From positions 124,001 to 188,000 of the forward strand of contig NZ_LN884299.1 in NCBI RefSeq assembly GCF_001403875.1: 64,000 bases of DNA. The letters are read 5' to 3'. The notes under the pieces were generated by a model. It did not search any database. It had not been told where the DNA came from and saw only the letters and a program-made list of their open reading frames with translations. A program made the position numbers and the translations under genes. Source of the stretch: Paenibacillus ihumii (GTDB lineage Bacteria; Bacillota; Bacilli; Paenibacillales; Paenibacillaceae). This document shows positions 26,661 through 35,982 of this stretch, in pieces. Position 1 is the first letter of the stretch, and each line of letters opens with the position of its first letter.

Positions 26661-27200
26661 ACGTTGATTCTCCTCATTTATGTTGAATACCCGATACAAT
26701 ACAAGCAGTTACCCGTGATTTTTCCTAGGGATATTTACCGTAACATTTATTTTATTGTCTTTTCCTAGACACGGACTCGTTATCTCCCCAGGGAGGTATA
26801 TTTCTCCGATCGACTCACCTGATTCATTTAATAATCTTGAATTCGTTATTTTTTATAAATATCTATATTTAATAAAATAAATCGCAATAGAAAAGGCCAG
26901 TATGTTAGCTATGAAAAGAATGAAAATAAGCCCCACCCAAATATTTTCCTCCATTCCCCATATTTATTAATATGTATCATCTTTATCGGCTAACTTACAT
27001 TTAATCTTGTATAGTCATAAAGCCCCTTATATGGTTGAATTAACAAAAAAAGCCACCCCCAACATCCCGTTGAAGGTAGCTTTCAGCTTGTTGTTCCTAT
27101 TCAATTTCCAGCCTGTTTCCACGCTCTTATTATCCCAGCTCGGCTAAATTTGGCTGTATTACTGGCTTCGTGTTTTTATCTCTCACTGCCTGAATTCCTC
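26661..27200. other. AT-rich gene-free stretch
   Basis: 540 bases, AT-rich, with no open frame having a ribosome site. It contains the terminator of the sugar transporter operon at 27044-27083 and presumably the promoter of the Imm26-like gene. Nothing else was recognised. Confidence 0.5.
27044..27083 (-). terminator. Terminator of the downstream sugar ABC transporter
   Basis: On the minus strand AAAGCTACC and GGTGGCTTT pair around a 17-base loop and are followed by a T run (seven A on the plus strand, 27044-27050). It lies 120 bases after the permease stop. Confidence 0.8.
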
Positions 27201-28025
27201 TTACCCTTTCACTGCTCCGCCAACGATCCCCTCTACGATTTGCTTCTGCATGGCGATAAAGAATACAAACACAGGGGCAAGCGTAATGACCGTCATCGTC
27301 ATGAACATCGGCCAATTGACCGCGAATTCGCCCTTGGCTTTATAGATCTCCAGAACGAGCGTTGTATTCTCCCGGGAGCTAAGGAACAGCATCGGGGACA
27401 GGAAATCGTTCCAGATCCACATCGTTTGGAGCACGGCGCAGGTTACGGTAATCGGCTGCAGCAAAGGCAGGATGATCTTCCAGAATATGCCCCAGATCGA
27501 GCAGCCATCAATGATAGCCGCCTCCGATAAGTCCCTCGGAATGGTCTTCATATACCCCAGGATCAGGAAGAAGACAAACACCGAGCCCCCTAAATACATC
27601 GTCGTTAATCCATACAGCTTATCTACCAGCTTCAAGTTGGTCATCAACTGGAACAGCGGCACCAGCAGCGTCTGAAACGGAACCATGAACCCGAGCAGCA
27701 GGTATCCCATAATGACCCGATTTAAGCGAGTCCGGTTATACACGATTGGATAAGCTGCCATGGCTCCGATCAGTACCATCAGGATAACGGCCGTTACGGT
27801 CAGAAACAAGCTGTTGCCGAAGCTGCGCAGTATCGGCGTCTCCTCAAAGACTCTGGCATAATTCGAGAAGTTCCAGCTTGTAGGCAAGCTGACCGGCTTC
27901 GTTGCCGTTTCGAATTCGCTTTTAAACGTGTTGACGATAATAATGTAAAAAGGGAAAAAAGTGAGCAGTCCGAAAGGAAGCATAAGAACATCCAGTATCC
28001 ATAATTTCCGTTTGGATCCTATCAT
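27201..28025 (-). CDS. CUT1 sugar ABC transporter permease (MalG/AraQ type)
   Basis: 274 residues with six membrane segments. The EAA loop reads EAAIIDGCSIWGIFWKIILP. The last residues GIVGGAVKG are typical of this permease class. It works with the permease encoded just upstream (ATGA overlap at 28022) and the lipoprotein at 28936. No ATPase gene is present, so a shared MsmX-type ATPase is likely. The substrate, presumably an oligosaccharide, cannot be named. Confidence 0.87.
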   Translation of the reverse strand: MIGSKRKLWILDVLMLPFGLLTFFPFYIIIVNTFKSEFETATKPVSLPTSWNFSNYARVFEETPILRSFGNSLFLTVTAVILMVLIGAMAAYPIVYNRTRLNRVIMGYLLLGFMVPFQTLLVPLFQLMTNLKLVDKLYGLTTMYLGGSVFVFFLILGYMKTIPRDLSEAAIIDGCSIWGIFWKIILPLLQPITVTCAVLQTMWIWNDFLSPMLFLSSRENTTLVLEIYKAKGEFAVNWPMFMTMTVITLAPVFVFFIAMQKQIVEGIVGGAVKG

Positions 28026-28906
28026 TGCATGCGCTCCTCCCTTTTCTGCATCAGGTTGAATTGGACGAAGCCAATCACTAGCACGATAAGGAAGAAGATG
28101 ACCGAAATCGCAGAAGCGAGTCCGAACTGAGCTTCGGAAATCCCCCGGAGCACGATCACCTGCGTAATCGTATGCGTCTCAAAACCAGGTCCGCCGTTCG
28201 TTAATGCAAACGGGATCTCATAGACCTTCAAGCCGTTAGTGATTAAGAGCAGCACGCTCACCGTCATCGCCGGAGCCAGCAGCGGAATGGTAATGTAGCG
28301 GATCTGCTGCCACTTGCTGGCCCCATCGATCGCCGCTGCCTCGAAGAAGTCCTTGGAAATCGACTGCAGGAAGGCCAGATAAATGACCGCGTGCCATCCA
28401 GTCGTGGCCCAAACAGCGACGACAATCGTCGAAATCTTAGCCAGTACAGGATCGGATAACCATGGCTGGGCCGACATCCCGAACAGTTCGCGCAGGAAGG
28501 TGTTCAGAATCCCCGACGGGATCGGCGCGAAGATAAAGCCCCAGATAAAGGCCAACAGCAGGCCGCTCGGAATGGACGGGAAGAAAAAGACCGCCCGCAG
28601 TACATTTTTGCTGAAAAAATTCTGATCCAGAACAAGCGCTAGCGGAATCGCTAGTAAAGTGACCAGCACCGTTGTTGCGACCGCAAACAATATCGTAAAT
28701 GATATTCCCGATACGATCGCATTGTCGGCGAACAAGCGCACATAATTTTTTAAACCGATAAAGTCATAGTTCGTTGAATACCCGTTAAAATTAGTCAGGC
28801 TAAGCATAAATGAGCGAATTAACGGGTAAATCGTAAACAAGGTATAAATGATCAGAATCGGAATCAGAAACACCTGGTATTGCAGCTGTCGCAGAAATTT
28901 ACCCAA
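28022..28906 (-). CDS. CUT1 sugar ABC transporter permease (MalF/UgpA type)
   Basis: 294 residues, six membrane segments, EAA loop EAAAIDGASKWQQIRYITIP and a conserved LTNGGPGFETHT near the end. The start codon is TTG at 28906 with AAGGAAG seven bases upstream; no better ATG exists. It lies 29 bases after the binding-protein gene. Confidence 0.86.
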   Translation of the reverse strand: MGKFLRQLQYQVFLIPILIIYTLFTIYPLIRSFMLSLTNFNGYSTNYDFIGLKNYVRLFADNAIVSGISFTILFAVATTVLVTLLAIPLALVLDQNFFSKNVLRAVFFFPSIPSGLLLAFIWGFIFAPIPSGILNTFLRELFGMSAQPWLSDPVLAKISTIVVAVWATTGWHAVIYLAFLQSISKDFFEAAAIDGASKWQQIRYITIPLLAPAMTVSVLLLITNGLKVYEIPFALTNGGPGFETHTITQVIVLRGISEAQFGLASAISVIFFLIVLVIGFVQFNLMQKREERMQ

Positions 28907-28935
28907 GATTGATCTTCCTTTCAGTGAGCTAGACC

Positions 28936-30213
28936 TTAGTAACTCTCCATCTCAATGAATTTCTTATCAATGGCTTGAACAGCTTCCTCCGGCGTTATCT
29001 TACCTACAGCCATATCCTGGGTCGATACAACGAATTGATTTCTGAGCGCTTCCTGGTATCTTGGCCAAGTTACCATAGGCAAATAGATTCTGCCTTGCAT
29101 CAGGCCTTCCTCATATGCGTTTTGCAGGGCAGGATGCACTTCCGCCTCGAAGCCTTTGGCTGTCATGATTAAATTCGTGCCCTCATAGAACAGCTGCAGG
29201 CCTTCTTCCGTGCTCAGGTACTCCAGGAACAGCAGCGCTTCCTCTTTATTCTTCGTCTTGCTATTCACCGCAAACCCTACGCCTGGCGCCCCGACATAGT
29301 AGCTCTGGCCTTTCTCGAATCCAGGCAGACCCATGACTCCGAAATCCAGATCCGGCACCTGCGTCAATTTATCCATCACCCACGGGCCGCTGAAGAACAT
29401 CGCGACATTGCCGAGTGCAAACTCGCTTTCGACTTGATCTCCAGTCAGGCCAATCATGTCGGAGGTCAAAATTTTCGTATCGATCAAATCTCTTTTCCAC
29501 ACTTTAAACACTTCTGTCCATCCATCGGCAAATGTTTTTTCGCCAGCAAAGATCTTCTCGTCAAAATCAGGGTCCTGGGACAGCACCATGTTCCCGTATA
29601 GAGCCGAATGGATTTGCGTCAAATCCTGCATGGTATCATAAATCGGGACAATTCCTGCCTCTTTCAGCTTCAAGCACACGGCGATGAACTCATCCCAAGT
29701 TTCAGGGAGCTCCGTAATGCCTGCTTTCTCAAATAGCGCCTTATTGTAGAACCAACCGCCTACCCAGCCGTTTTGCGTAAAAGCGTAGGTTCTTCCGTCC
29801 TTGCTAAGCATCGGTTTATTGCTGTCGAGCATGACATCCATGAACGGATAGTCGGTCAGATCGATCGCATGTCCGCCGTCGATAATTTCATTGCGGTTCT
29901 CGGCAGCGATCATAAAAATATCCGTCGCGGAATCCGACAGCAGCATCGTCTGCAATTTCGAAATATAGTCTTTGACCGGCGGAGCAAATTGGAAATCGAA
30001 AGAAATATGCGGGTATTTCTTCTGGAACCCTTCCAGCACCGGCTTCATTTCGGACTCATTGTTCCAGGCTAGGATGCTCAGCTTCACCTTTTGCTTGCTT
30101 TGCCCGCCCTCGGCGCCGCTGGCTGCGCTTTCAGAACTGTCTTTGCCTCCGCAGGCGCTGAGCACCATCGTGACGATCATAACCATAATCAACAGCAGTG
30201 ACTTTCTTTTCAC
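28936..30213 (-). CDS. CUT1 sugar-binding lipoprotein
   Basis: 425 residues. The lipoprotein signal ends in MVLSAC (Cys21). The mature protein is an extracellular solute-binding protein family 1 with ITELPETWDEFIAVCLKLKE and GLPGFEKGQSYYVGAPG in the hinge and C-lobe. It would deliver a carbohydrate to the two permeases downstream. It follows the response regulator gene by 118 bases, with a palindromic TGTAAGCACTTACA in that gap. Such binding proteins next to YesM/YesN pairs usually handle plant or host polysaccharide fragments; the ligand is unknown. Confidence 0.86.
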   Translation of the reverse strand: MKRKSLLLIMVMIVTMVLSACGGKDSSESAASGAEGGQSKQKVKLSILAWNNESEMKPVLEGFQKKYPHISFDFQFAPPVKDYISKLQTMLLSDSATDIFMIAAENRNEIIDGGHAIDLTDYPFMDVMLDSNKPMLSKDGRTYAFTQNGWVGGWFYNKALFEKAGITELPETWDEFIAVCLKLKEAGIVPIYDTMQDLTQIHSALYGNMVLSQDPDFDEKIFAGEKTFADGWTEVFKVWKRDLIDTKILTSDMIGLTGDQVESEFALGNVAMFFSGPWVMDKLTQVPDLDFGVMGLPGFEKGQSYYVGAPGVGFAVNSKTKNKEEALLFLEYLSTEEGLQLFYEGTNLIMTAKGFEAEVHPALQNAYEEGLMQGRIYLPMVTWPRYQEALRNQFVVSTQDMAVGKITPEEAVQAIDKKFIEMESY

Positions 30214-30238
30214 GTTTAGTTCCCCCTTATTTCAACAT

Positions 30239-30252
30239 TGTAAGCACTTACA
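30239..30252. promoter_or_regulatory. Palindromic operator-like site before the sugar-binding protein
   Basis: TGTAAGCACTTACA is a perfect palindrome 26 bases before the gene at 30213. It differs from the CcpA cre consensus TGNAANCGNWNNCA at one central position. It could be a cre or a LacI-family operator; inferred. Confidence 0.4.
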
Positions 30253-30331
30253 CTCATTTCAAAGCTTACTCCGGTTCCTTTCGCGGCGGAATTCATATTG
30301 TTGCGCAACTTCTTGTATTTCGTTGCACGGC

Positions 30332-31843
30332 TTAATGTTTCTCGCCTCGATGGAGCTGACGGTATTGCTTGGGGGACACGTCATAGTATTTTTTAAACGT
30401 CCTGCTGAAGTGACTTTCATCCACAAATCCGGTCACGGAAGCGATCACGCTGTTCTTCTCCTCCGTGCGGAGCAGCAATTCGGCGGCCTTCTCCATGCGG
30501 ATCTGAATCACGTAATTCCAATAGTTCACATTCATCTCCTGCTTGAACAGCCTGCTTAACTGAAAGCGGTCTACACCAAATCGATCCGCCACCATTTGCA
30601 GAGACAAATCCTCCCCATAGTTGAGGTCGACATATTGCTTCACCCTCATGACCATATCCTCCGTCAGGTTCGGGCCTTTCATGATGCTGGCTATATGATC
30701 GATTAAGCTCATAAAAAATAGCTCCAGCTCCCGGATATTACGATAACTCCTAAGGTCATCCATGGTGATGTTATTGAGCTTCGTACTTGACCTGCCCATA
30801 GACGGAATCGACTGGGCAATGACGTATAGAAAATGAAGAACTAGAGAATAGACATCCTCCGGCGGAATCCGTGAGTTGCAGAAACAATCGAACATTTCTG
30901 CCGTCAGCTCCCTGGCGGCCTCCGGCGCGAATTCGCGGACAACCATTTCCCGATAGGCCTGCTCGTAGGTCTGAAAGTGCTGCATGCCCCATGCCTTGTT
31001 GAACGCCTCCTCCTGATACGCATTCACGGGCTCACAGGTATAGAAGCTCAGCATGCCGGCTTCCTCGCTCTGCTCCAGCAGCTCCGGCAGCTTGTCAGCA
31101 TGGCATCCGTCCATCATTCGGCTTACTCCGATGCTCAACGCAAGTTCGGATTCATGGGCTTGTATACGGGATAACGTCTCCCGGCACAGCTCCAGAAACC
31201 GGGATTCTGGCATAGAGGCGGTTATTCCCAACAGGCAGCTGTATTTATCCCGACTCTTTCGATAAACTACTGGAATCAGCGTCGGCTCCGCCTGCAGCAG
31301 CCATTCCCCAAGCATGTGCTCATTCAGGCCCTCTCCTTCGATATGGAGGACGGCGCATTGCTGGAGCTTCAGCAAGCAGCAGGCCCGCTCGACAGCTGCG
31401 AGGCTATTTGCATACCCAGACCTGGAGTGCACCAGCTTCCCGAATTCATGGGCCAGAATGGATTGCTGCTCTGCTTGTATGGCGGATGAGAGCTCATGAA
31501 TGGTTTTCTTCAGCATTACGACATCCACAGGCTTCAGCAAATATTGATAGACATCAAGACGCAGCGCTTCCTGCGCATAGGCAAATTCATCGTGGGCGCT
31601 TACAATGATCGTTTTCGGCTTCTTTATGGAATGATCCAACTGCTGCAAGGTTTCGATCCCGCTCATAAATGGCATCTGAATGTCCAGTATGACGATATCC
31701 GGCAGGAACTCTCCAAGCTGCTGCAGAGTTTCCCGGCCGTCGTAAGCATGTTTGATTTCCGTAATCCCTAAGGCTGTCCAGTCCATCGTCTTATCCAAAA
31801 AAGTGTGCAGGGAAGTCTGGTCATCCGCTATTAGCAATTTCAT
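30332..31843 (-). CDS. YesN-like response regulator with AraC-type DNA-binding domain
   Basis: 503 residues. The receiver domain starts MKLLIADDQTSLHTFLDKTM and has the phosphoacceptor in VILDIQMPFMSG and the conserved Lys in YLLKPVD. The middle about 250 residues are a variable linker. The C-terminal AraC helix-turn-helix pair reads GEDLSLQMVADRFGVDRFQL and SVTGFVDESHFSRTFKKYY, ending in SPKQYR. The start at 31843 is chosen for GAGGGGG and because it begins the receiver fold. It follows the kinase gene by 25 bases and probably controls one or both flanking sugar transporters. Confidence 0.9.
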   Translation of the reverse strand: MKLLIADDQTSLHTFLDKTMDWTALGITEIKHAYDGRETLQQLGEFLPDIVILDIQMPFMSGIETLQQLDHSIKKPKTIIVSAHDEFAYAQEALRLDVYQYLLKPVDVVMLKKTIHELSSAIQAEQQSILAHEFGKLVHSRSGYANSLAAVERACCLLKLQQCAVLHIEGEGLNEHMLGEWLLQAEPTLIPVVYRKSRDKYSCLLGITASMPESRFLELCRETLSRIQAHESELALSIGVSRMMDGCHADKLPELLEQSEEAGMLSFYTCEPVNAYQEEAFNKAWGMQHFQTYEQAYREMVVREFAPEAARELTAEMFDCFCNSRIPPEDVYSLVLHFLYVIAQSIPSMGRSSTKLNNITMDDLRSYRNIRELELFFMSLIDHIASIMKGPNLTEDMVMRVKQYVDLNYGEDLSLQMVADRFGVDRFQLSRLFKQEMNVNYWNYVIQIRMEKAAELLLRTEEKNSVIASVTGFVDESHFSRTFKKYYDVSPKQYRQLHRGEKH

Positions 31844-31868
31844 GGCATATCCCCCTCGTAAAACGAGC

Positions 31869-33680
31869 TTATTCGATCCTCGGCACAACTAAATATACGC
31901 AAGTACCGGCATTTCTTGTGCTGCGGATCCGGATTCCGAAATCCTGTCCGAAGTTCAGCTTAATCCGGTGATTGATATTATAAAGGCCGATATTACCGTT
32001 CTTCCCATCCGGCTTGTCCAGCTGCCGCCTCAGCCGTCTCAGCTCATCCGCATTCATCCCTTTGCCGCTATCCCGAATGGCGATGAGCAGGCCTCTCTTC
32101 ACTGTGGTTACGCTGATGCGAATGGCACCCTCCCGCCGATCCTCACCGAATCCATGCCGGATACAGTTCTCCACGACAGGCTGCAGCAATAGCTTAGGTA
32201 TTTTGCACGGTAATACGCGCTTATCCGCAATGCACTCTTCGACCTGCAAGCGGTCATCGTATTTTTTATTCATAATATAAAGATAATTCCGTACGTGCTC
32301 GAGCTCCGTTCTAAGCTCCACAAGCTCACCCGACTGTCTCATCGAATAACGGAACATGTGGCTTAGGGAAAGCACGATATGATTGGAGGACTCGATGTTA
32401 CCGCATACAATTTCCGTCTGCAGCAGTTGCAGCGTATTGAACAGAAAATGAGGATTGATCTGGGCTTGCAGCGCCTTCAGCTCTTCTTCTTTCAGCGCAA
32501 TCTGAGTCAAATAGTTTTGCTGAATGAGCAGATCGATCCGATCCATAAGCTCTTTGAACTTCATACCGATCTGATTGATTTCGTGATACTGGTAGTTCTT
32601 ATCTCGAATGTACAGCATGTCGTCGGTTCCGATTTTGTCCAGCGTCTTCAGCAGGCCTTGCATCGGCCGGGAAATGCGAAAGGTGACCGCCAGACTGATC
32701 AGCACGTTTAGAATCAGGCACAGGTAAAGGATTCGCGCCAGGTTCGACTTTAGCGGAGCCGATTGGCTTGTGATTTCACTCATCGGTACGGCGGAGATCA
32801 TCATCCAGCCTTCAACGGCCGTCGGCTGATAAATAATCAAATGCTCCTCCCCGTACAATGGCGTGCGGAAATTGCCCGACTTCTGCTCGTATATCTCATC
32901 GATCCCATCAATGTCCATGATTTGGCCGATTTCTTCGTTATTCTGGTGAACGATGATTCTCCTGTTCTCGTCAATCAGAAAGATGCTCCCATTGTTCTGA
33001 TAGTTGTTGCGCTCGAACATGCTGTTTACCTTCTGCAAATCGAGGTTGGCAATGACCGAGCCGATGACCTCACGGCGAAAGCCTTTGACCTGCATGGCTA
33101 CGGACAAGGTGGGACGTCCATAACGAGAAATGTCCGAGCTTAAATAATAATCCTGATGATGTATGCCTAGGCTAAAAAAATAATCTCCCTGCCGAGGCTG
33201 AAAGGATTCCTGTGCCCAAGGCTGCGCCCCGAAAGAATACTCCCACCAAAGCGAACTCCGCCCGTTCAAATTGTTGACATACCCGTTTTTCCCCAGGATG
33301 AGAACATCGCTGATTAATGACTGGTACGTATTGATGCTCTGTGTAATTTCAGAAATATTCCGTTCATGCTGCAGCAAATAGGCCATATCAGGCACCTCAG
33401 CATGCCGCATAATCGCTCCGACGGATTGGTTGCTCGCCAGCACCAGCAGCGACCGCTTCGTCTCCTCCAGGTTGAAGCTCAAGCCTTGAGCAGCTTGCTC
33501 CATCACCTTGTTGCTTGACCGGATCACCTCTTCCGTAATCATCCGGGTCGAATCGCGAATGGATAACATCCCAAGCAGCACGAGCAGCAGCAGGTTACCG
33601 AGCAAATAGTAAACGAGGAACGTCCGATAAATCGTTTTTTGCAGCATGAAACGGCGTAAAAAGCGCAGTATTCTGTTCAT
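31869..33680 (-). CDS. YesM-like sensor histidine kinase
   Basis: 603 residues. There is an N-terminal membrane segment, an extracellular sensor region of about 270 residues, a second membrane segment and a HAMP-like RPMQGLLKTLDKIG. The His_kinase domain carries QINPHFLFNTL with the phosphorylated His411. The ATP-binding part has LLLQPVVENCIRHGFGE and IRDSGKGM. It signals to the YesN-like regulator. ATG at 33680 is chosen for GGGAG six bases upstream and since it leads straight into the membrane segment; the frame is open to 33809. Sensing of the transported sugar or its binding protein is inferred. Confidence 0.9.
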   Translation of the reverse strand: MNRILRFLRRFMLQKTIYRTFLVYYLLGNLLLLVLLGMLSIRDSTRMITEEVIRSSNKVMEQAAQGLSFNLEETKRSLLVLASNQSVGAIMRHAEVPDMAYLLQHERNISEITQSINTYQSLISDVLILGKNGYVNNLNGRSSLWWEYSFGAQPWAQESFQPRQGDYFFSLGIHHQDYYLSSDISRYGRPTLSVAMQVKGFRREVIGSVIANLDLQKVNSMFERNNYQNNGSIFLIDENRRIIVHQNNEEIGQIMDIDGIDEIYEQKSGNFRTPLYGEEHLIIYQPTAVEGWMMISAVPMSEITSQSAPLKSNLARILYLCLILNVLISLAVTFRISRPMQGLLKTLDKIGTDDMLYIRDKNYQYHEINQIGMKFKELMDRIDLLIQQNYLTQIALKEEELKALQAQINPHFLFNTLQLLQTEIVCGNIESSNHIVLSLSHMFRYSMRQSGELVELRTELEHVRNYLYIMNKKYDDRLQVEECIADKRVLPCKIPKLLLQPVVENCIRHGFGEDRREGAIRISVTTVKRGLLIAIRDSGKGMNADELRRLRRQLDKPDGKNGNIGLYNINHRIKLNFGQDFGIRIRSTRNAGTCVYLVVPRIE

Positions 33681-33824
33681 ACATAGCTCCCTCAATAGCT
33701 GATCATTCTCCCTATTCATCCTAATGCATTGTAGCAAAAGAACAAAGCAGATGGATAGACTCCCCTCATTTTTGCCCAAAAAAAAGAAGCATTGATAGAT
33801 TGCCATCAACGCTTCTGAGCCTGC

Positions 33825-35102
33825 CTATTCCACACTTAAATTGTCCCAGTTTTGCTGGAACTGCTCGTACATCTCGGGCTTCGTGATTTTGCCGCCGATG
33901 TAGGCCTGGATGCTGCTGGCGAATTCACCAGACATGCCATTCGGGAACCGGAACCAATTCCAGGTTAGCGCTTCGCCTGCATCGGTGTATCTCAGCACCT
34001 CGATGCCGAGCGCGCCGAGAGCCTCCTCTTTCCCTTGAATCGTATCGAAAGCCGGGATGAATTGAAACTCCTCGGTAATGTACCTCTTGCCCGTGTCGGA
34101 GGAGACCAGCCAGTTGAGGAAGGTCTTCGCTTCCTCTTTGACGGGGGAATTCTTGTTGATGACCCAGTTGTTCGGCACCCCGACGAACAGTACGTCATTA
34201 TCCTCTGCCGTGTCGTCAATCGGCATGGGCAGTATGCCCAAGTCGAGATTCGGATCGATCCCGTCGATCTGCCCTTGCGTCCAGTTACCCTGCTGCATCA
34301 TCGCGGCTTTGCCGCTGGCGAACAGCGTTACCTGGGTGTTGTAATCCGTGGTGAGCGGGTTCGGATTACTGTATTCCAGCGTTAGCTCCAAGAGATCCGA
34401 CCACTGCTGCACGACCGGGTCGTCCGCGAACTTTGCCGTCCCTTCGTTTAACTGCTGGATAAATGCCGCAGGGTCTTTCTGATAAGCAAAAGCAGCATTG
34501 ATATTATGGTTGCCGAGCACGAAGGACTCCTGATACCCGTTGGAAAACGGGATGATGCCCGCGGCTTCCAGCTTCTGCGCCGCCTCCCGCAGTCCGCTGA
34601 GCGTCACCGGGCGCTCGGTAATGCCGGCCTGGCGGAACAGCTCCTTGTTATATATAAAGCCGTAGCCTTCCAGGTTCATCGGCTGCCCGTATAATTTGCC
34701 GTCCTTGGTCATCGGCTCTTTGGCCAGCTCCTTGACATCCTTGACCCAGGGCTGGTCGGACAAATCCTCCAGGTATTCCTCCCACATTTCCATCTCGCGG
34801 TATCCGCCGATATTGAAAATATCGGGTTCTTCCCCAGAGGCGAATTTCGACCTCAGTGTAGCTCCGTAATCGCTGCCGCCCCCCACCGTCTGAATTTCCA
34901 GCTTGATGTCCGGGTGCTCCTGCTCGAATTCCTTCTGCAGCCCTTCCAGCGCCTCGGCGATTTCCACTTTGAACTGGAAAATATGCAGCACCTTGCGTCC
35001 ATCTTGAATTTCGGCTTCCTGCTGGCCACCGCAGCCTGCTGCAAGCCATACCGTCAGCAGCAGAAGCACAGCCAATCTGCCCATATTCCTTCCTGCTCTC
35101 AT
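33825..35102 (-). CDS. CUT1 sugar-binding lipoprotein of the upstream transporter
   Basis: 425 residues, lipoprotein signal ending WLAAGC. Family 1 solute-binding features include VLHIFQFKVEIAEALEGL, EPDIFNIGGYREMEMWEEYL and MNLEGYGFIYNKELFRQAGI. It serves the two permeases encoded directly upstream. It is clearly different from the binding protein at 28936, so the two transporters are not a recent duplication. GGGAGG precedes the ATG. It ends 145 bases before the kinase start. Confidence 0.86.
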   Translation of the reverse strand: MRAGRNMGRLAVLLLLTVWLAAGCGGQQEAEIQDGRKVLHIFQFKVEIAEALEGLQKEFEQEHPDIKLEIQTVGGGSDYGATLRSKFASGEEPDIFNIGGYREMEMWEEYLEDLSDQPWVKDVKELAKEPMTKDGKLYGQPMNLEGYGFIYNKELFRQAGITERPVTLSGLREAAQKLEAAGIIPFSNGYQESFVLGNHNINAAFAYQKDPAAFIQQLNEGTAKFADDPVVQQWSDLLELTLEYSNPNPLTTDYNTQVTLFASGKAAMMQQGNWTQGQIDGIDPNLDLGILPMPIDDTAEDNDVLFVGVPNNWVINKNSPVKEEAKTFLNWLVSSDTGKRYITEEFQFIPAFDTIQGKEEALGALGIEVLRYTDAGEALTWNWFRFPNGMSGEFASSIQAYIGGKITKPEMYEQFQQNWDNLSVE

Positions 35103-35145
35103 ACCTGCTCGACCTCCCGTCTCTCGATCATGATCATATCTGCCA

Positions 35146-35982
35146 TCATCCTTTGACTGAGCCCTGCGCGATCCCCTCGATCACGTATTTCTGCATGCAC
35201 AGGAAGAAAATCACGATAGGGGTAATGCCCAGCACCAGAGCAGGCAAGGCCAGATCCCACTGCTTCGTGAACTGCCCGAAAAAAGCAAAGGTTTCGATCG
35301 GTATCGTAAACAGCTCCGGCTTCTGCAGGATCAGCGACGGCATCAGATAGTCGTTCCAGATCCACAGCGTATTGAGGATGACGACGGTCACCGCAATCGG
35401 CTGCATCAGCGGCAGGACGATCCGGAAGAAGATGCCATAAGACGAGCAGCCATCCACCCGGCCGGCTTCCTCGATATCCAGCGGAACCGACTTCACGAAG
35501 CCGTGGAGCAGAAATACTGTAAGCGGCGCGCCGAACCCGAGGTAGCAAAGAATGAGCCCGGTTCGCGAGTTCATGATGCCGAGTATGCTCGTCACTTTGA
35601 CGAGCGGAATCATGATCGCCTGGAACGGAATGATCATCGCCGCCACATACGCCATAAACAGGATGCGGTTGAACCAGGTCGGCTTGCGAGCCATCCGGTA
35701 AGCAGCCATGGAACACATCAGCACAAGCAGCAGATTGCTGAGTACCGTAATTAGCAGCGAATTCCCGAATGCTTTGGGAAAAGACGTCTTCTCCCACGCT
35801 CCGGCGTAATTCTTCCATTGGAACGCGGACGGCCAGCCCGCCGCATCGGTCAGGATCTCTCCGAAGCTCTTGAGCGAGTTGATCAGGAGGAAATAGAACG
35901 GAACGAGGAACAGCAGACCGCCGAGGATGATCAGCAGCTCGACCAGCACCATTTTTCCGTTATACCGTCTTGCCGTGTCCAT
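35146..35982 (-). CDS. CUT1 sugar ABC transporter permease (MalG/AraQ type)
   Basis: 278 residues, six membrane segments. The EAA loop begins EEAGRVDGCSSYGIFFRIVLP (quoted in part) and the end reads GIAQGSVKG. ATG at 35982 overlaps the stop of the upstream permease (TAATG) and has GGAGG ten bases ahead, so the two are translationally coupled. Substrate unknown. Confidence 0.87.
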   Translation of the reverse strand: MDTARRYNGKMVLVELLIILGGLLFLVPFYFLLINSLKSFGEILTDAAGWPSAFQWKNYAGAWEKTSFPKAFGNSLLITVLSNLLLVLMCSMAAYRMARKPTWFNRILFMAYVAAMIIPFQAIMIPLVKVTSILGIMNSRTGLILCYLGFGAPLTVFLLHGFVKSVPLDIEEAGRVDGCSSYGIFFRIVLPLMQPIAVTVVILNTLWIWNDYLMPSLILQKPELFTIPIETFAFFGQFTKQWDLALPALVLGITPIVIFFLCMQKYVIEGIAQGSVKG